From Bacteroidota bacterium (GTDB lineage: Bacteria; Bacteroidota; Bacteroidia; Bacteroidales; Paludibacteraceae), in assembly GCA_030706455.1 (NCBI GenBank), contig JAUZOL010000001.1, positions 186,001 through 250,000 of the forward strand: a DNA stretch of 64,000 nucleotides, read 5' to 3'. The translations under genes were made by a program, and so were the position numbers. The notes under the pieces are model-generated. The model was given only the letters and a program-made list of their open reading frames with translations, ran no database searches and was not told the DNA's origin. This document shows positions 46,280-54,109 of the stretch, piece by piece. How positions within the stretch are numbered: the first letter of the stretch is position 1; each line of letters opens with the position of its first letter.

Positions 46280-46783
46280 CTAAATAAACAGTGTTTGTCC
46301 GCCATCAGCTAGCTTTAGAAAAGTTGCCACACCGAGCACATCTTTCACTTCAGGAATAAAATCTTCTTTCGACAAGCCGAGTACGTGCATAGCCATTTCG
46401 CAGGCATAAAAATTGATGCCCAGAACTTTAGCAGCTTCCACTAATTCTTCGAGTGTAGCCACGTTATTCTTTCGCATCAGGTGGCGGAATATTTTCGGAC
46501 TAATTCCTGCAAAGTTCAAACGGCTGACAGGAGCTACTTTCAAACCTCCCATGAAAAGACCGAATACTTTAGGCAAAAATCCTTTGCCGATAGGGCTTCG
46601 TCCCTGTTTGATTTTGATAGCATCCAAACCCCAGAAGGTAAAAAAGAGGTTGACTTCATAGCCCACGGCAGCCGCGCCGGTAGCAAGAGTGAAGACGGCG
46701 GTCAGTTTGTCAAAATCGCCACTGAAGCCTATGATAGAAAGCTTTTTAACTTTCGGATCGAGTTGAATATCAGATGTTGCCAT
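46280..46783 (-). CDS. DsrE/DsrF/DrsH-like family protein
   Basis: Protein of 167 residues with a DsrE-like fold. KKLSIIGFSGDFDKLTAVFTLATGA begins the Rossmann-like core; the conserved Cys is in GINFYACEMAMHVLGLSKEDF (about residue 126), the persulfide-accepting position of DsrE/TusD relatives. A middle hydrophobic, Gly/Lys-rich insertion (GKGFLPKVFGLFMGGLK) is characteristic of the DsrE/DrsH-like group that often neighbours TusA and may associate with the membrane. Probable sulfur relay partner of TusA. Spaced 77-84 bp from both neighbours. Confidence 0.87.
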   Translation of the reverse strand: MATSDIQLDPKVKKLSIIGFSGDFDKLTAVFTLATGAAAVGYEVNLFFTFWGLDAIKIKQGRSPIGKGFLPKVFGLFMGGLKVAPVSRLNFAGISPKIFRHLMRKNNVATLEELVEAAKVLGINFYACEMAMHVLGLSKEDFIPEVKDVLGVATFLKLADGGQTLFI

Positions 46784-46867
46784 GAATTTTAATTTGAAAA
46801 TGTGTCAATATGCTAATTTGCCAATACTGTCTGTTGAAATCTTGGAATTTTGAAAGTTGAAATCATT

Positions 46868-47674
46868 TCAATGCTTCTTCAGTTCGCAGGCGGCCTGTTC
46901 GTAATCAACCAGTTGAGTTACGGTAGGATGATCGCCATCTACTGGGCAATTGGGATTATGTTTCACATTGACCGTGCGGAAAGTCATCTTCTTGGCATCG
47001 AAAATCAACAGACGGTTGGTAAGCAGCTCTCCTACTCCGGTAAGATATTTCAATGCCTCGGCTGCCTGTATGGTGCCCAGCATTCCCGCTATAGCCCCCA
47101 ACACGCCTGCCTGCGAACAGGTAGGTACTGCGTTGGGAGGCGGGGGACTAACAAACACACATCTATAACATGCTGAGCCGGGCACATAGGTCATGGTTTG
47201 CCCGTCGAAGCGGAGAATTCCGCCATGCGAGAAAGGCTTACCGGCCAGCACACAAGCATCGTTGATCAGAAACTTCACCGGGAAATTGTCGGTTCCGTCG
47301 ATGAGAAAATCATAGTCTTTTATAATATCCAAAGCGTTGTAAGAGGTCAGCAGCTCCTGATACGTCACCACATTGACATCGGGATTGAGCTGGTTAATCT
47401 TCTCTTTGGCCGAAATTACTTTCGGCTTGTTGACATCGGCCGTGAAGTGAATCACCTGACGTTGCAGGTTGGAATAGTCCACCACATCACCGTCAATAAT
47501 ACCGATAGTACCTACCCCGGCAGCGGCCAGATAGAGAGCTGCCGGCGCTCCTAGCCCACCGGCTCCCACAATCAGCACCTTACCGTTGCTGATCTTTTCC
47601 TGTCCCTCCACACCGACATCCTGCAACAGAAAATGACGGCTATATCGTTGAATTTGTTCTTCTGTATAATCCAT
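46868..47674 (-). CDS. ThiF/MoeB/HesA-family E1-like adenylyltransferase
   Basis: E1-like enzyme of 268 residues that adenylates the C-terminal Gly of a ThiS/MoaD-type carrier before thiocarboxylation. Features: QIQRYSRHFLLQDVGVEGQ start, VLIVGAGGLGAPAALYLAAAGVG nucleotide motif, DGDVVDYSNLQRQVIH (catalytic Arg and Asp), DGTDNFPVKFLINDAC, and zinc site CYRC. The second zinc pair reads NPNCPVDGD: Asp replaces the second Cys of the usual CxxC, which is odd but could still bind metal. No C-terminal rhodanese domain is present, so sulfur must come from another protein such as TusA or the desulfurase. Its carrier is encoded 89 bp upstream. Confidence 0.92.
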   Translation of the reverse strand: MDYTEEQIQRYSRHFLLQDVGVEGQEKISNGKVLIVGAGGLGAPAALYLAAAGVGTIGIIDGDVVDYSNLQRQVIHFTADVNKPKVISAKEKINQLNPDVNVVTYQELLTSYNALDIIKDYDFLIDGTDNFPVKFLINDACVLAGKPFSHGGILRFDGQTMTYVPGSACYRCVFVSPPPPNAVPTCSQAGVLGAIAGMLGTIQAAEALKYLTGVGELLTNRLLIFDAKKMTFRTVNVKHNPNCPVDGDHPTVTQLVDYEQAACELKKH

Positions 47675-47763
47675 AGTTACATGTACAATTTCAGACTTTA
47701 CGATTTCAAATCCCGGCTATACGACGGATTCAATTCGTAAATCGTCAATAAATAAATTGTCAA

Positions 47764-47979
47764 TCAGCGTTGTCCGCCTCCCATAAAATAGAGAAAATCG
47801 AGCTCGTCGCCATCGTTAATTGTGGTTGTTTCATATCGATCACGAAGAACGAATTCGCCATTAAGCTGAATCGATACCATATCAGGTTGCTGCACATCGT
47901 TCAACTTTATTAAATCGAGTAACTGGATGGATGTTGTATCAATAGTTTGTTCCTGACCGTTTACAATAATCTTGCTCAT
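47764..47979 (-). CDS. ThiS/MoaD-like sulfur-carrier protein with extra C-terminal residues
   Basis: Ubiquitin-like sulfur carrier of 71 residues starting at ATG 47979 (MSKIIVNGQEQTID); a longer upstream frame runs into cysK and was rejected. The beta-grasp pattern and the ISIQLNGEFVLRDR-like middle are typical of ThiS. The C-terminus is DFLYFMGGGQR: the carrier Gly-Gly is followed by Gln-Arg, so it cannot be adenylated until trimmed. ThiS-like carriers with such tails (QbsE, HcyS) are processed by a JAMM protease, and one is encoded six genes downstream. With CysK next to it, a CysO-like role in cysteine formation is likely. Confidence 0.9.
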   Translation of the reverse strand: MSKIIVNGQEQTIDTTSIQLLDLIKLNDVQQPDMVSIQLNGEFVLRDRYETTTINDGDELDFLYFMGGGQR

Positions 47980-48013
47980 AGTTGTGTTTGTTAGTTGTGT
48001 CCTTTTGTTTAGT

Positions 48014-48955
48014 TTACTCTTTATCAAACTGATACAAAAGAGTAGAAAGATAACGCTCTCCTGTATCCGGCAGAATAACCACAATATTTTTACCCTCATT
48101 CTCAGGGCGTTTGGCAATCTGAATAGCTGCATAAGCAGCTGCTCCCGACGAAATACCAACCAGCAATCCTTCGGTACGAGCCAACTCGCGACCTACAGCA
48201 AAAGCATCATCACTTTTCACTTTAAAAATTTCATCGTAAATATTCGAATTAAGTGTATCGGGGACAAAACCGGCCCCAATGCCCTGAATTTTATGTGGCC
48301 CCGGCTGACCACCTGAAAGGACAGGCGAATCGAATGGCTCAACTGCCACTACCTTAATCTTCGGATTTTTCTTTTTCAGCACCTCGCCCACACCTGTGAT
48401 GGTACCACCGGTTCCTATACCGGCGACAACAATATCTACCTGACCATCGGTATCACGCCAAATCTCTTCTGCTGTGGTTTTTCGATGAATTTCAGGATTG
48501 GCCGGATTCTTGAATTGTTGTGGAATAAAGGCATTTTTGTACTCTTTCTTGAGTTCTTCCGCCTTGCGGATAGCGCCACCCATCCCTTCGAAACCGGGAG
48601 TCAGGACAAGCTCTGCGCCCAATGCTTTGAGAATGTTGCGTCGTTCGATGCTCATCGTTTCTGGCATCGTAAGTATAAGCTTATACCCCTTTGAGGCCGC
48701 TACAAATGCCAGAGCAATACCGGTATTTCCGCTGGTAGGCTCAATAAGCACTGTGTTTTTGTCAATTAAACCTTCCGTTTCTGCGGTTTCAATCAATGCC
48801 AGACCAATACGATCTTTCACACTTCGGGCTGGATTGAAGTATTCGAGCTTAGCAATAACCTTTGCCTGAAGAGCATAATTCTTTTCTACTCGTGTTAATT
48901 CCAGTAACGGAGTGTTTCCAATAAGGTCTGTCAGTTTCTCTACTACTTTTCCCAT
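48014..48955 (-). CDS. cysK: Cysteine synthase (O-acetylserine sulfhydrylase)
   Basis: PLP enzyme of 313 residues making cysteine from O-acetylserine and sulfide, or from a thiocarboxylated carrier in CysM-type relatives. The PLP Lys is in [11 protein letters not shown] (Lys 47); [12 protein letters not shown] binds the substrate carboxylate; [20 protein letters not shown] the phosphate; [11 protein letters not shown] completes the site. It is the first gene of the nine-gene operon. A duplicated promoter module (48985-49058) stands about 30 nt before its start, leaving a short leader. It has features of CysK more than of CysM, so use of the neighbouring carrier protein is an open question. 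Confidence 0.95.
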   Translation of the reverse strand: MGKVVEKLTDLIGNTPLLELTRVEKNYALQAKVIAKLEYFNPARSVKDRIGLALIETAETEGLIDKNTVLIEPTSGNTGIALAFVAASKGYKLILTMPETMSIERRNILKALGAELVLTPGFEGMGGAIRKAEELKKEYKNAFIPQQFKNPANPEIHRKTTAEEIWRDTDGQVDIVVAGIGTGGTITGVGEVLKKKNPKIKVVAVEPFDSPVLSGGQPGPHKIQGIGAGFVPDTLNSNIYDEIFKVKSDDAFAVGRELARTEGLLVGISSGAAAYAAIQIAKRPENEGKNIVVILPDTGERYLSTLLYQFDKE

Positions 48956-48984
48956 GACAATTCTATTTTGATGTATTTGTTAGT

Positions 48985-49058
48985 GATACAAATGTCCGAT
49001 AAAAAGAAAGATGAAAAAATCCCATAAATACGTCATTTTCATACCATAAGTATGGGAT
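48985..49058 (-). promoter_or_regulatory. Promoter/operator module of the cysK operon (copy 1 of 3)
   Basis: On the minus strand: an upstream box with CCCATACTTATGGTATG and GAAAAT (49058-49035), then GGGATTT, exactly 20 bp, and a -7-like GACATTTG (48996-48989) followed by TATC. The same order and spacing recur at 49227-49296 (plus strand) and 62638-62710. Predicted transcript start is about 25-30 nt before the cysK ATG. The upstream box could bind an activator or repressor; the regulator is not identified. Confidence 0.65.
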
Positions 49059-49226
49059 ATTCATTCCTCCATCTGAAAGCTTACAATTCGCGTGAATCCG
49101 TATTTATATATAACAATGAGCTTATTAGTCGATTATAACCTTGATACTATGGTCCCGATTGAGTTTGTTGACCAACTCCGGAACTTGGCGCTTAGATTGA
49201 CTTTTGTTACGTATAACCAGCATTTT

Positions 49227-49296
49227 ATACCTTTTGTATGGTAACGAAATACCATATATATGGGATTTATGATGAAAAAAAATGATATTACATTTG
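49227..49296 (+). promoter_or_regulatory. Divergent promoter/operator module (copy 2 of 3)
   Basis: Plus strand: ATACC, then GTATGGTAACGAAATACCAT, TATGGGATTT (to 49268), 20 bp, and TACATTTG (49289-49296), a perfect TAnnTTTG -7 box. The palindrome TATGGTA(A)CGAAATACCATA lies inside. It points away from cysK and would start a transcript near 49303 that has no protein gene before the terminator at 49611. Confidence 0.6.
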
Positions 49297-49302
49297 TTAC
49301 AT

Positions 49303-49645
49303 AATTATTGAACTTATTTTCAGCGTTTATCGATCTGGGAACAGCAATAATAAATAGCCGGAAAATTGAATCAGGAAATAGTATAACCCGATTTTGATAA
49401 TAATTAGAGAGCCATATTTGATTAGTGTTTGTTGGTGGATTAGTTCCAGTCTGTCATTGCCTTTCTTTCTGTCTTTACAGAAAAAGGCAATGATCTGGGC
49501 TAATTCTGAAAGGATTTTGGATATTGAAAAGACAACTAAAAAAAAGCTTTATTTGTGACATCATAATTTCATAATAGGGATTTGAATAGATAGATAATTT
49601 GAACACTTTGCAGTCTTTGGTAGGGATACCGAAGACTGTTTTTTT
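49303..49645 (+). ncRNA. Candidate small RNA divergent from cysK
   Basis: About 340 nt from the predicted start of the plus-strand module to a rho-independent terminator. Only a 22-codon open frame is present. The RNA would contain a strong internal hairpin (arms TCATTGCCTTT 49454-49464 and AAAGGCAATGA 49483-49493). Because its promoter resembles those of the cysK and scavenging operons, it is a candidate sulfur-responsive regulatory RNA. Boundaries are approximate. Confidence 0.4.
49611..49645 (+). terminator. Plus-strand rho-independent terminator
   Basis: Stem CAGTCTTTGG / CCGAAGACTG (49611-49620, 49629-49638) with one G-U, 8-nt loop, then a run of eight T from 49638-49645. It ends the candidate small RNA; no plus-strand protein gene explains it. 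Confidence 0.85.
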
Positions 49646-49670
49646 ATGGGAACAGACTAATATCTGACTA

Positions 49671-49707
49671 AAAAAAAGAAGCGACAGGCTTAAGACCTAT
49701 CGCTTCT
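49671..49707 (-). terminator. Terminator of the sulfur-scavenging operon
   Basis: Stem AGAAGCGACAGGC / CCTATCGCTTCT (49677-49689, 49696-49707) followed on the minus strand by seven or more U. It lies 12 bp past the stop of the B3/4-domain gene, the last gene of the operon. Confidence 0.88.
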
Positions 49708-49719
49708 ATACTTATTCAA

Positions 49720-50409
49720 TCAACCTATCTGACTCAGCATATAGGCTTCACCTCCGCAGTATTTCTGAACCTGATCTATCAGCTCGAAAACGGCATCTTC
49801 AATATAAGGAATGGGAGTATTGGCATTGCCCTGAACCACAAAGAATACATTGTGAGTATCGAGAGTTACCTTAGTCTTGTCAATCTGACGCACATCAAGA
49901 TAGCAAATAACTTCATTACTATCATCAATATACGAATATTCACCCGGCTTGATCGGTTTTGCATCCGATTCGCCAAGAGGAATGAATTTTTCCGTTCCGT
50001 TGGTAATCCGGAGATGCACATTGCCATCAATCCGATCCCAGTCATGAGCGCCAAGAGCCAGTTTATATTTTAGCGATATGCTGTTATAAATATCCACTAT
50101 CAGATTAACATGGGGAATAGTTCCTCTTTTTTCAAGAACTTTATACAGATTTTCGCTGGCCGAAAGGTTCTTCCGATTGGGAGCCCCCACTCTCTCGTGA
50201 AGTTGTCTGAATCCTTGCAGAATAGGATCTTCCTTAATATCTCCCAAACGATGGGCATATTGATACGCATTATCGATTATTTGTTGTTGATAAGAACAAA
50301 AATTACTATCACTTTCGCGATTTCTGACATTTTCGATGGTCAGATAAATTCCCCGAAGTCCGATTGGGTTTATTTCGGGGTGAGCAATAAATTGTTTTTC
50401 TATAGCCAT
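49720..50409 (-). CDS. B3/4 (PheT-like) domain protein
   Basis: Cytoplasmic 229-residue protein made of the B3/B4 tRNA-editing-like domain found in phenylalanyl-tRNA synthetase beta chains (IGLRGIYLTIENVRN; YAHRLGDIKEDPILQGFRQLHERVG; NLIVDIYNSISLKYKLALGAHDWDRI). Stand-alone B3/4 proteins are thought to act in trans on mischarged tRNA or on amino acids, but function is not settled. I start at ATG 50409 (MAIEKQFIAHPEIN), where the family similarity begins; an ATG 75 nt upstream is possible. Last gene of the operon, 110 bp after the permease. Its association with amino-acid uptake and trans-sulfuration fits an amino-acid-related task. Confidence 0.8.
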   Translation of the reverse strand: MAIEKQFIAHPEINPIGLRGIYLTIENVRNRESDSNFCSYQQQIIDNAYQYAHRLGDIKEDPILQGFRQLHERVGAPNRKNLSASENLYKVLEKRGTIPHVNLIVDIYNSISLKYKLALGAHDWDRIDGNVHLRITNGTEKFIPLGESDAKPIKPGEYSYIDDSNEVICYLDVRQIDKTKVTLDTHNVFFVVQGNANTPIPYIEDAVFELIDQVQKYCGGEAYMLSQIG

Positions 50410-50519
50410 GACATTTTCACCTTTTATAATCACAGAAGTAATTTCGATTGTAAAATTTCGGCTGAAATAGTTCTTACGAAACATCTACTATGGATACATT
50501 GATTTTCTAAAAAAAATAT

Positions 50520-51968
50520 CTACGATTTATTTAATTTACTCCTCTTTCGTCCGAATCCAAAATAAATAGCAAACCCTATAAGTAACCATACAATAAGACG
50601 TAGCCAGGTATCAAAAGGCAACGACACCATGAGAACAACACTGATTATAATGCTTATTATCGGCAGTATAGGCACAAACGGCGTTTTAAAAGGACGATGT
50701 ACTTCCGGTTGCGTTTTGCGCAAAATCAAAACACCAATACTTACAAGAATGAATGCCAGCAGTGTACCGATACTGGTCATTTCACCTACAATGTGAATAG
50801 GAGCGAAACCGGCAAACATGCATATAAAAATGCACAGCAAAATATTCGATTTGAAGGGTGTTCCATATTTTGCATGAATATCAGCAAACAATTTGGGCAA
50901 AAGACCGTCGCGACTCATGGAGAAAAACACCCTCGACTGTCCCATCAAATCAACCAGTATCACCGAAATATAGCCTATCAGGATAGCAAAAATAATCAGT
51001 TGTGACAACCAAGCAAAAGGAGTTTTGGCAATAGCAATAGCTACCGGTGCCGCACTGTCTTTGAATTCTTGATAGTTCGCCATTCCGGTCATTACATAAG
51101 CAAATGCCACGAATAAAACGGTACAAATAATTAAAGAACCAATGATACCGATTGGCATATTCTTTTTAGGATTTTTTGTCTCCTGAGCCATTGTAGCCAC
51201 TATGTCAAATCCTATGAAAACAAAGAAGATAACCCCTGCTCCACGGAATATGCCGCTAATGCCATACTCTCCGAAAGTTCCCGTATTGGCCGGAATAAAC
51301 GGATGGTAATTTACCGGATTGATATAATGCCAGCCAACAGCTATAAATGTCAATACGATTCCGACCTTAAGTATAACAATAATGGAAGTCACGATGGAGG
51401 ACAATCCTACTCCACGGATAATGATCAGTGTAATCGCCAACACGACCAGAATTGCCGGCAGGTTAATGAAACCGTGAGCAATTGTTCCATCTGCCAGAGT
51501 AATAGTTTCAAAAGGAGAGAGCGCCAGTTGGGTTGGAATATGAATGCCGTAAAATCCGAGAAATTTGATCAGGTATTGCGACCAGCTAATGGCTACTGTC
51601 GCCGCTCCCACCGAATATTCCAAAATCAAATCCCAACCGATAATCCATGCAAAAAACTCCCCGATGCTTGTATACGAATAGGTATAAGCACTACCTGCTA
51701 CCGGCACCAGCGAAGCGAATTCAGCATAACACAAGGCATTGAAACTGCAACAAACAGCCGCTACCACAAACGACAGAATAATAGCTGATCCTGCATTGTT
51801 TGCTGCGGCAATTCCGGTAAGAGAGAACAAACCCGCCCCAATAATTACTCCAATACCGATAGCAATCAAACCCCACGGACCGAGTTTTCTCTTGAGAGCA
51901 TTTATCCCGGTCTCGGAAGCTTCAGCAGTAAGTACCGATATTGTTTTTTTTCTAAATAAATTATTCAT
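50520..51968 (-). CDS. APC-family amino-acid permease
   Basis: Inner-membrane transporter of 482 residues with about 12-14 helices. APC superfamily motifs: GPWGLIAIGIGVIIGAGLFSLTG (helix 1, substrate-binding GxG), CYAEFASLVPVAGSAYTYSY (helix 3), FFVFIGFDIVATMAQETKNPKKNMP and RVFFSMSRDGLLPKLFADIH. The pattern is that of the cationic-amino-acid-transporter-like (CAT) subgroup. In this operon with a trans-sulfuration enzyme and carboxypeptidase, uptake of an amino acid released from peptides, perhaps cysteine/cystine or methionine, is the reasonable inference. 27 bp after the PLP enzyme gene. Confidence 0.92.
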   Translation of the reverse strand: MNNLFRKKTISVLTAEASETGINALKRKLGPWGLIAIGIGVIIGAGLFSLTGIAAANNAGSAIILSFVVAAVCCSFNALCYAEFASLVPVAGSAYTYSYTSIGEFFAWIIGWDLILEYSVGAATVAISWSQYLIKFLGFYGIHIPTQLALSPFETITLADGTIAHGFINLPAILVVLAITLIIIRGVGLSSIVTSIIVILKVGIVLTFIAVGWHYINPVNYHPFIPANTGTFGEYGISGIFRGAGVIFFVFIGFDIVATMAQETKNPKKNMPIGIIGSLIICTVLFVAFAYVMTGMANYQEFKDSAAPVAIAIAKTPFAWLSQLIIFAILIGYISVILVDLMGQSRVFFSMSRDGLLPKLFADIHAKYGTPFKSNILLCIFICMFAGFAPIHIVGEMTSIGTLLAFILVSIGVLILRKTQPEVHRPFKTPFVPILPIISIIISVVLMVSLPFDTWLRLIVWLLIGFAIYFGFGRKRSKLNKS

Positions 51969-51995
51969 TTTCGATAATTGTATATTATAATGTTA

Positions 51996-53168
51996 TCATC
52001 GGAGTGCCTTATCGAACTCTGAAAGAATATCATCAATATGTTCCAGACCGGTTGAGATGCGAATCAATCCTTTAGAGATACCTGCCCGCTCCAATTCTTC
52101 ATCACTTAGCGAGCGATGAGACGTTTTTGCAGGATAGGAAGTAGAAGTCGATACTCCAGCCAAGCTTGGAACCAGCTTAATAGTTTCAAGATTCCGGATT
52201 AAGTCATATGCTCCTTTCTCTCCATCATACAAGTCAATACTCAACATTCCACCGAACAAACCGTTTTGTAAGACCTTCAGTCCGGTTCGATGAGTGGATG
52301 AAGATTTCAGACCCGGATAATTGACCGCTTTTACTTTCTGATGATTCTCAAGGAATTGAGCTAATACCAGTGCATTCTCCGAATGTTTTTTTATTCGTAG
52401 CTCCAAGGTACGAAGACTGCGGATAATCAGCCAGGCATCGAAGGGACTCATAGTTGGTCCAAAGAGTAACCCGGTATTATAGATATCTTTAATCGTAACT
52501 TTATCGGTTACCACTACCCCAGCCGTCACATCACTATGGCCCGACAAATATTTAGTCGCACTATACACCACTATGTCGGCACCCAATTTCAAAGGCTGGC
52601 AAATGATAGGAGTAGCAAAAGTATTATCGACAATAAGTTTGGCATTATGTCGGTGTGTAATCTCCGCAATTTTGGGTAAGTTTACCACTTCCATTACTGG
52701 ATTGGAGATCGTTTCGATATAAACTACCCGGGTGTTTTCCCTAAAATAGGGAGCTATATCTTCATTTATAGGATCAACAAAGGTGACTTCAATATTAAAT
52801 CGCTGCAATTCATTCTTAATCAATTGAAAACTTCCTCCATACAACACATTGGCTGCAATTATGTGGTCTCCCGCATTCAACTGGGATAAAACACTGACTG
52901 ATATGGCTCCCATACCAGAAGAATAGACCTCTGCTGCTTCTCCTTCTTCAATGGTAGTCATTATTTCTTTCAAAGCATCGTGAACAGGATTACCGTTACG
53001 GGTGTAGATATAACCATGAGCCTGTTGCTCATATACCTGATCCAGGCTTTCAACGTCGTCGAATACAAACACAGAACTCATGGCAATAGGCACCGATTTT
53101 CCCCTGGAAATAGACTCAGGAATCTTTTCGCCTGCATGAATAAGTTGTGTTGCAAAATTCTTTTTCAT
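51996..53168 (-). CDS. Trans-sulfuration PLP enzyme (cystathionine gamma-lyase / methionine gamma-lyase type)
   Basis: PLP enzyme of 390 residues in the Cys/Met metabolism family. Motifs: YIYTRNGNPVHDALKE, YSSGMGAISVSVLSQL, ETISNPVMEVVNL, and VVYSATKYLSGHSDV with the PLP Lys at about 206. C-terminal LAGVSTSTSYPAKTSHRSL and GLIRISTGLEHIDDIL are family signatures. Specific activity (gamma-lyase on cystathionine, methionine or homocysteine; beta-lyase) cannot be decided. It lies between a Fe-S protein and an amino-acid permease, so it probably breaks down or interconverts imported sulfur amino acids and feeds sulfur to cysteine synthesis. Confidence 0.92.
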   Translation of the reverse strand: MKKNFATQLIHAGEKIPESISRGKSVPIAMSSVFVFDDVESLDQVYEQQAHGYIYTRNGNPVHDALKEIMTTIEEGEAAEVYSSGMGAISVSVLSQLNAGDHIIAANVLYGGSFQLIKNELQRFNIEVTFVDPINEDIAPYFRENTRVVYIETISNPVMEVVNLPKIAEITHRHNAKLIVDNTFATPIICQPLKLGADIVVYSATKYLSGHSDVTAGVVVTDKVTIKDIYNTGLLFGPTMSPFDAWLIIRSLRTLELRIKKHSENALVLAQFLENHQKVKAVNYPGLKSSSTHRTGLKVLQNGLFGGMLSIDLYDGEKGAYDLIRNLETIKLVPSLAGVSTSTSYPAKTSHRSLSDEELERAGISKGLIRISTGLEHIDDILSEFDKALR

Positions 53169-53198
53169 AATCTTCTAATAAAGAATTAAATTGAATAT

Positions 53199-54023
53199 TT
53201 ATTTTGAACCGAAACTGCGTAAGTGAACCCAGCTCCTGTAATCTTCTGCATTTTTATTTTCGGACAGAACTTTCAACTCATTCAGGTATTTTTTTTTGGT
53301 CATCCCATAAAGTTTACGATCTTTACCAACAGGACATACTTTGATACATACCCCGCAAGGATAGTGTAATTCCTTTTTCAATTGATGATGATAATCGGCA
53401 CATTTTTTCTTGTCCATAAGAGCTACCAGCTCTTTTCGAGTTGTAAAAGCCCCGGTAGGACAACAATGTTTGCACAATTCACACTTGACACACAACTCCT
53501 TATCTATAAGCGGATCTGAAGGCAGTTCGGCATCTGTAAAAACGGATACCAACCTGACTCTTGGTCCATATTGTTTGGTTAACAATGTGTGATTATACCC
53601 AATCGTTCCCAATCCTGCATATTTACCTGCAAGCACATGAGAAAATGCAGCCTCAGGCTTGTCAACCAACACGGAAATATCTCCATAGCCGTCGCGCGGA
53701 AAGAAAACAGCCCTGTAACCTTTTCTGTTGATGTATGCCGCCAGCTTGTAGGCAATTTCGTCCAAAACGCGGTTGGAAGTGTTGTACAGTTCCGAATAGA
53801 CTATAGACGGTGTACTTTCGAGCATTGGAAGAAAAACAGGCGTTCCGATAACAATTACCGATCGGGTGAAGGGAAAAATCGTTTGCGGAAAATAGTCAGG
53901 AGCAGTTTCCTTATATTCACTCCATCTTTCTACCGAAGCTATTCCAACGATATCAGCGCCCAATGTTTGACTCTTGCGAATGATCTCTTTTTTAAGTTTG
54001 TTTGTGTCGTAACCTGATGTCAT
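53199..54023 (-). CDS. QueG-like 4Fe-4S protein (epoxyqueuosine-reductase-related)
   Basis: Cytoplasmic 274-residue protein with two [4Fe-4S] motifs: LCVKCELCKHCCPTGAF (CxxCxxCxxxC-type, one Cys doubled) and PCGVCIKVCPVG. The N-terminal part (SQTLGADIVGIASVERW; GYGDISVLVDKPEAAFSH; GLGTIGYNHTLLTKQYGPRV) resembles QueG and reductive-dehalogenase-like cobalamin proteins, but it is shorter than QueG (about 370) and lacks the C-terminal HEAT repeats. Electron transfer or a reduction coupled to imported sulfur compounds is possible; no substrate can be named. I start at ATG 54023; an ATG 51 nt upstream adds an unrelated hydrophobic piece. 30 bp before the PLP enzyme gene. Confidence 0.8.
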   Translation of the reverse strand: MTSGYDTNKLKKEIIRKSQTLGADIVGIASVERWSEYKETAPDYFPQTIFPFTRSVIVIGTPVFLPMLESTPSIVYSELYNTSNRVLDEIAYKLAAYINRKGYRAVFFPRDGYGDISVLVDKPEAAFSHVLAGKYAGLGTIGYNHTLLTKQYGPRVRLVSVFTDAELPSDPLIDKELCVKCELCKHCCPTGAFTTRKELVALMDKKKCADYHHQLKKELHYPCGVCIKVCPVGKDRKLYGMTKKKYLNELKVLSENKNAEDYRSWVHLRSFGSK

Positions 54024-54109
54024 TTTTCGTTTGTATATCAACAACATGACAGCAGGAAGCGCTCCCACTGTCATATGTTATACGTATCAATCAGCTAATG
54101 ATTTTTCTT

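Noticed and set aside
47764-48159. 131-residue version of the ThiS-like gene starting inside cysK.
   Set aside because: The first 60 residues overlap cysK out of frame; ThiS similarity begins exactly at ATG 47979.
49125-49223. 32-residue minus-strand frame (MLVIRNKSQSKRQ...) upstream of cysK.
   Set aside because: It lies upstream of the predicted cysK start site, has no sulfur residues and no recognised relatives; short frames of this size are expected by chance.
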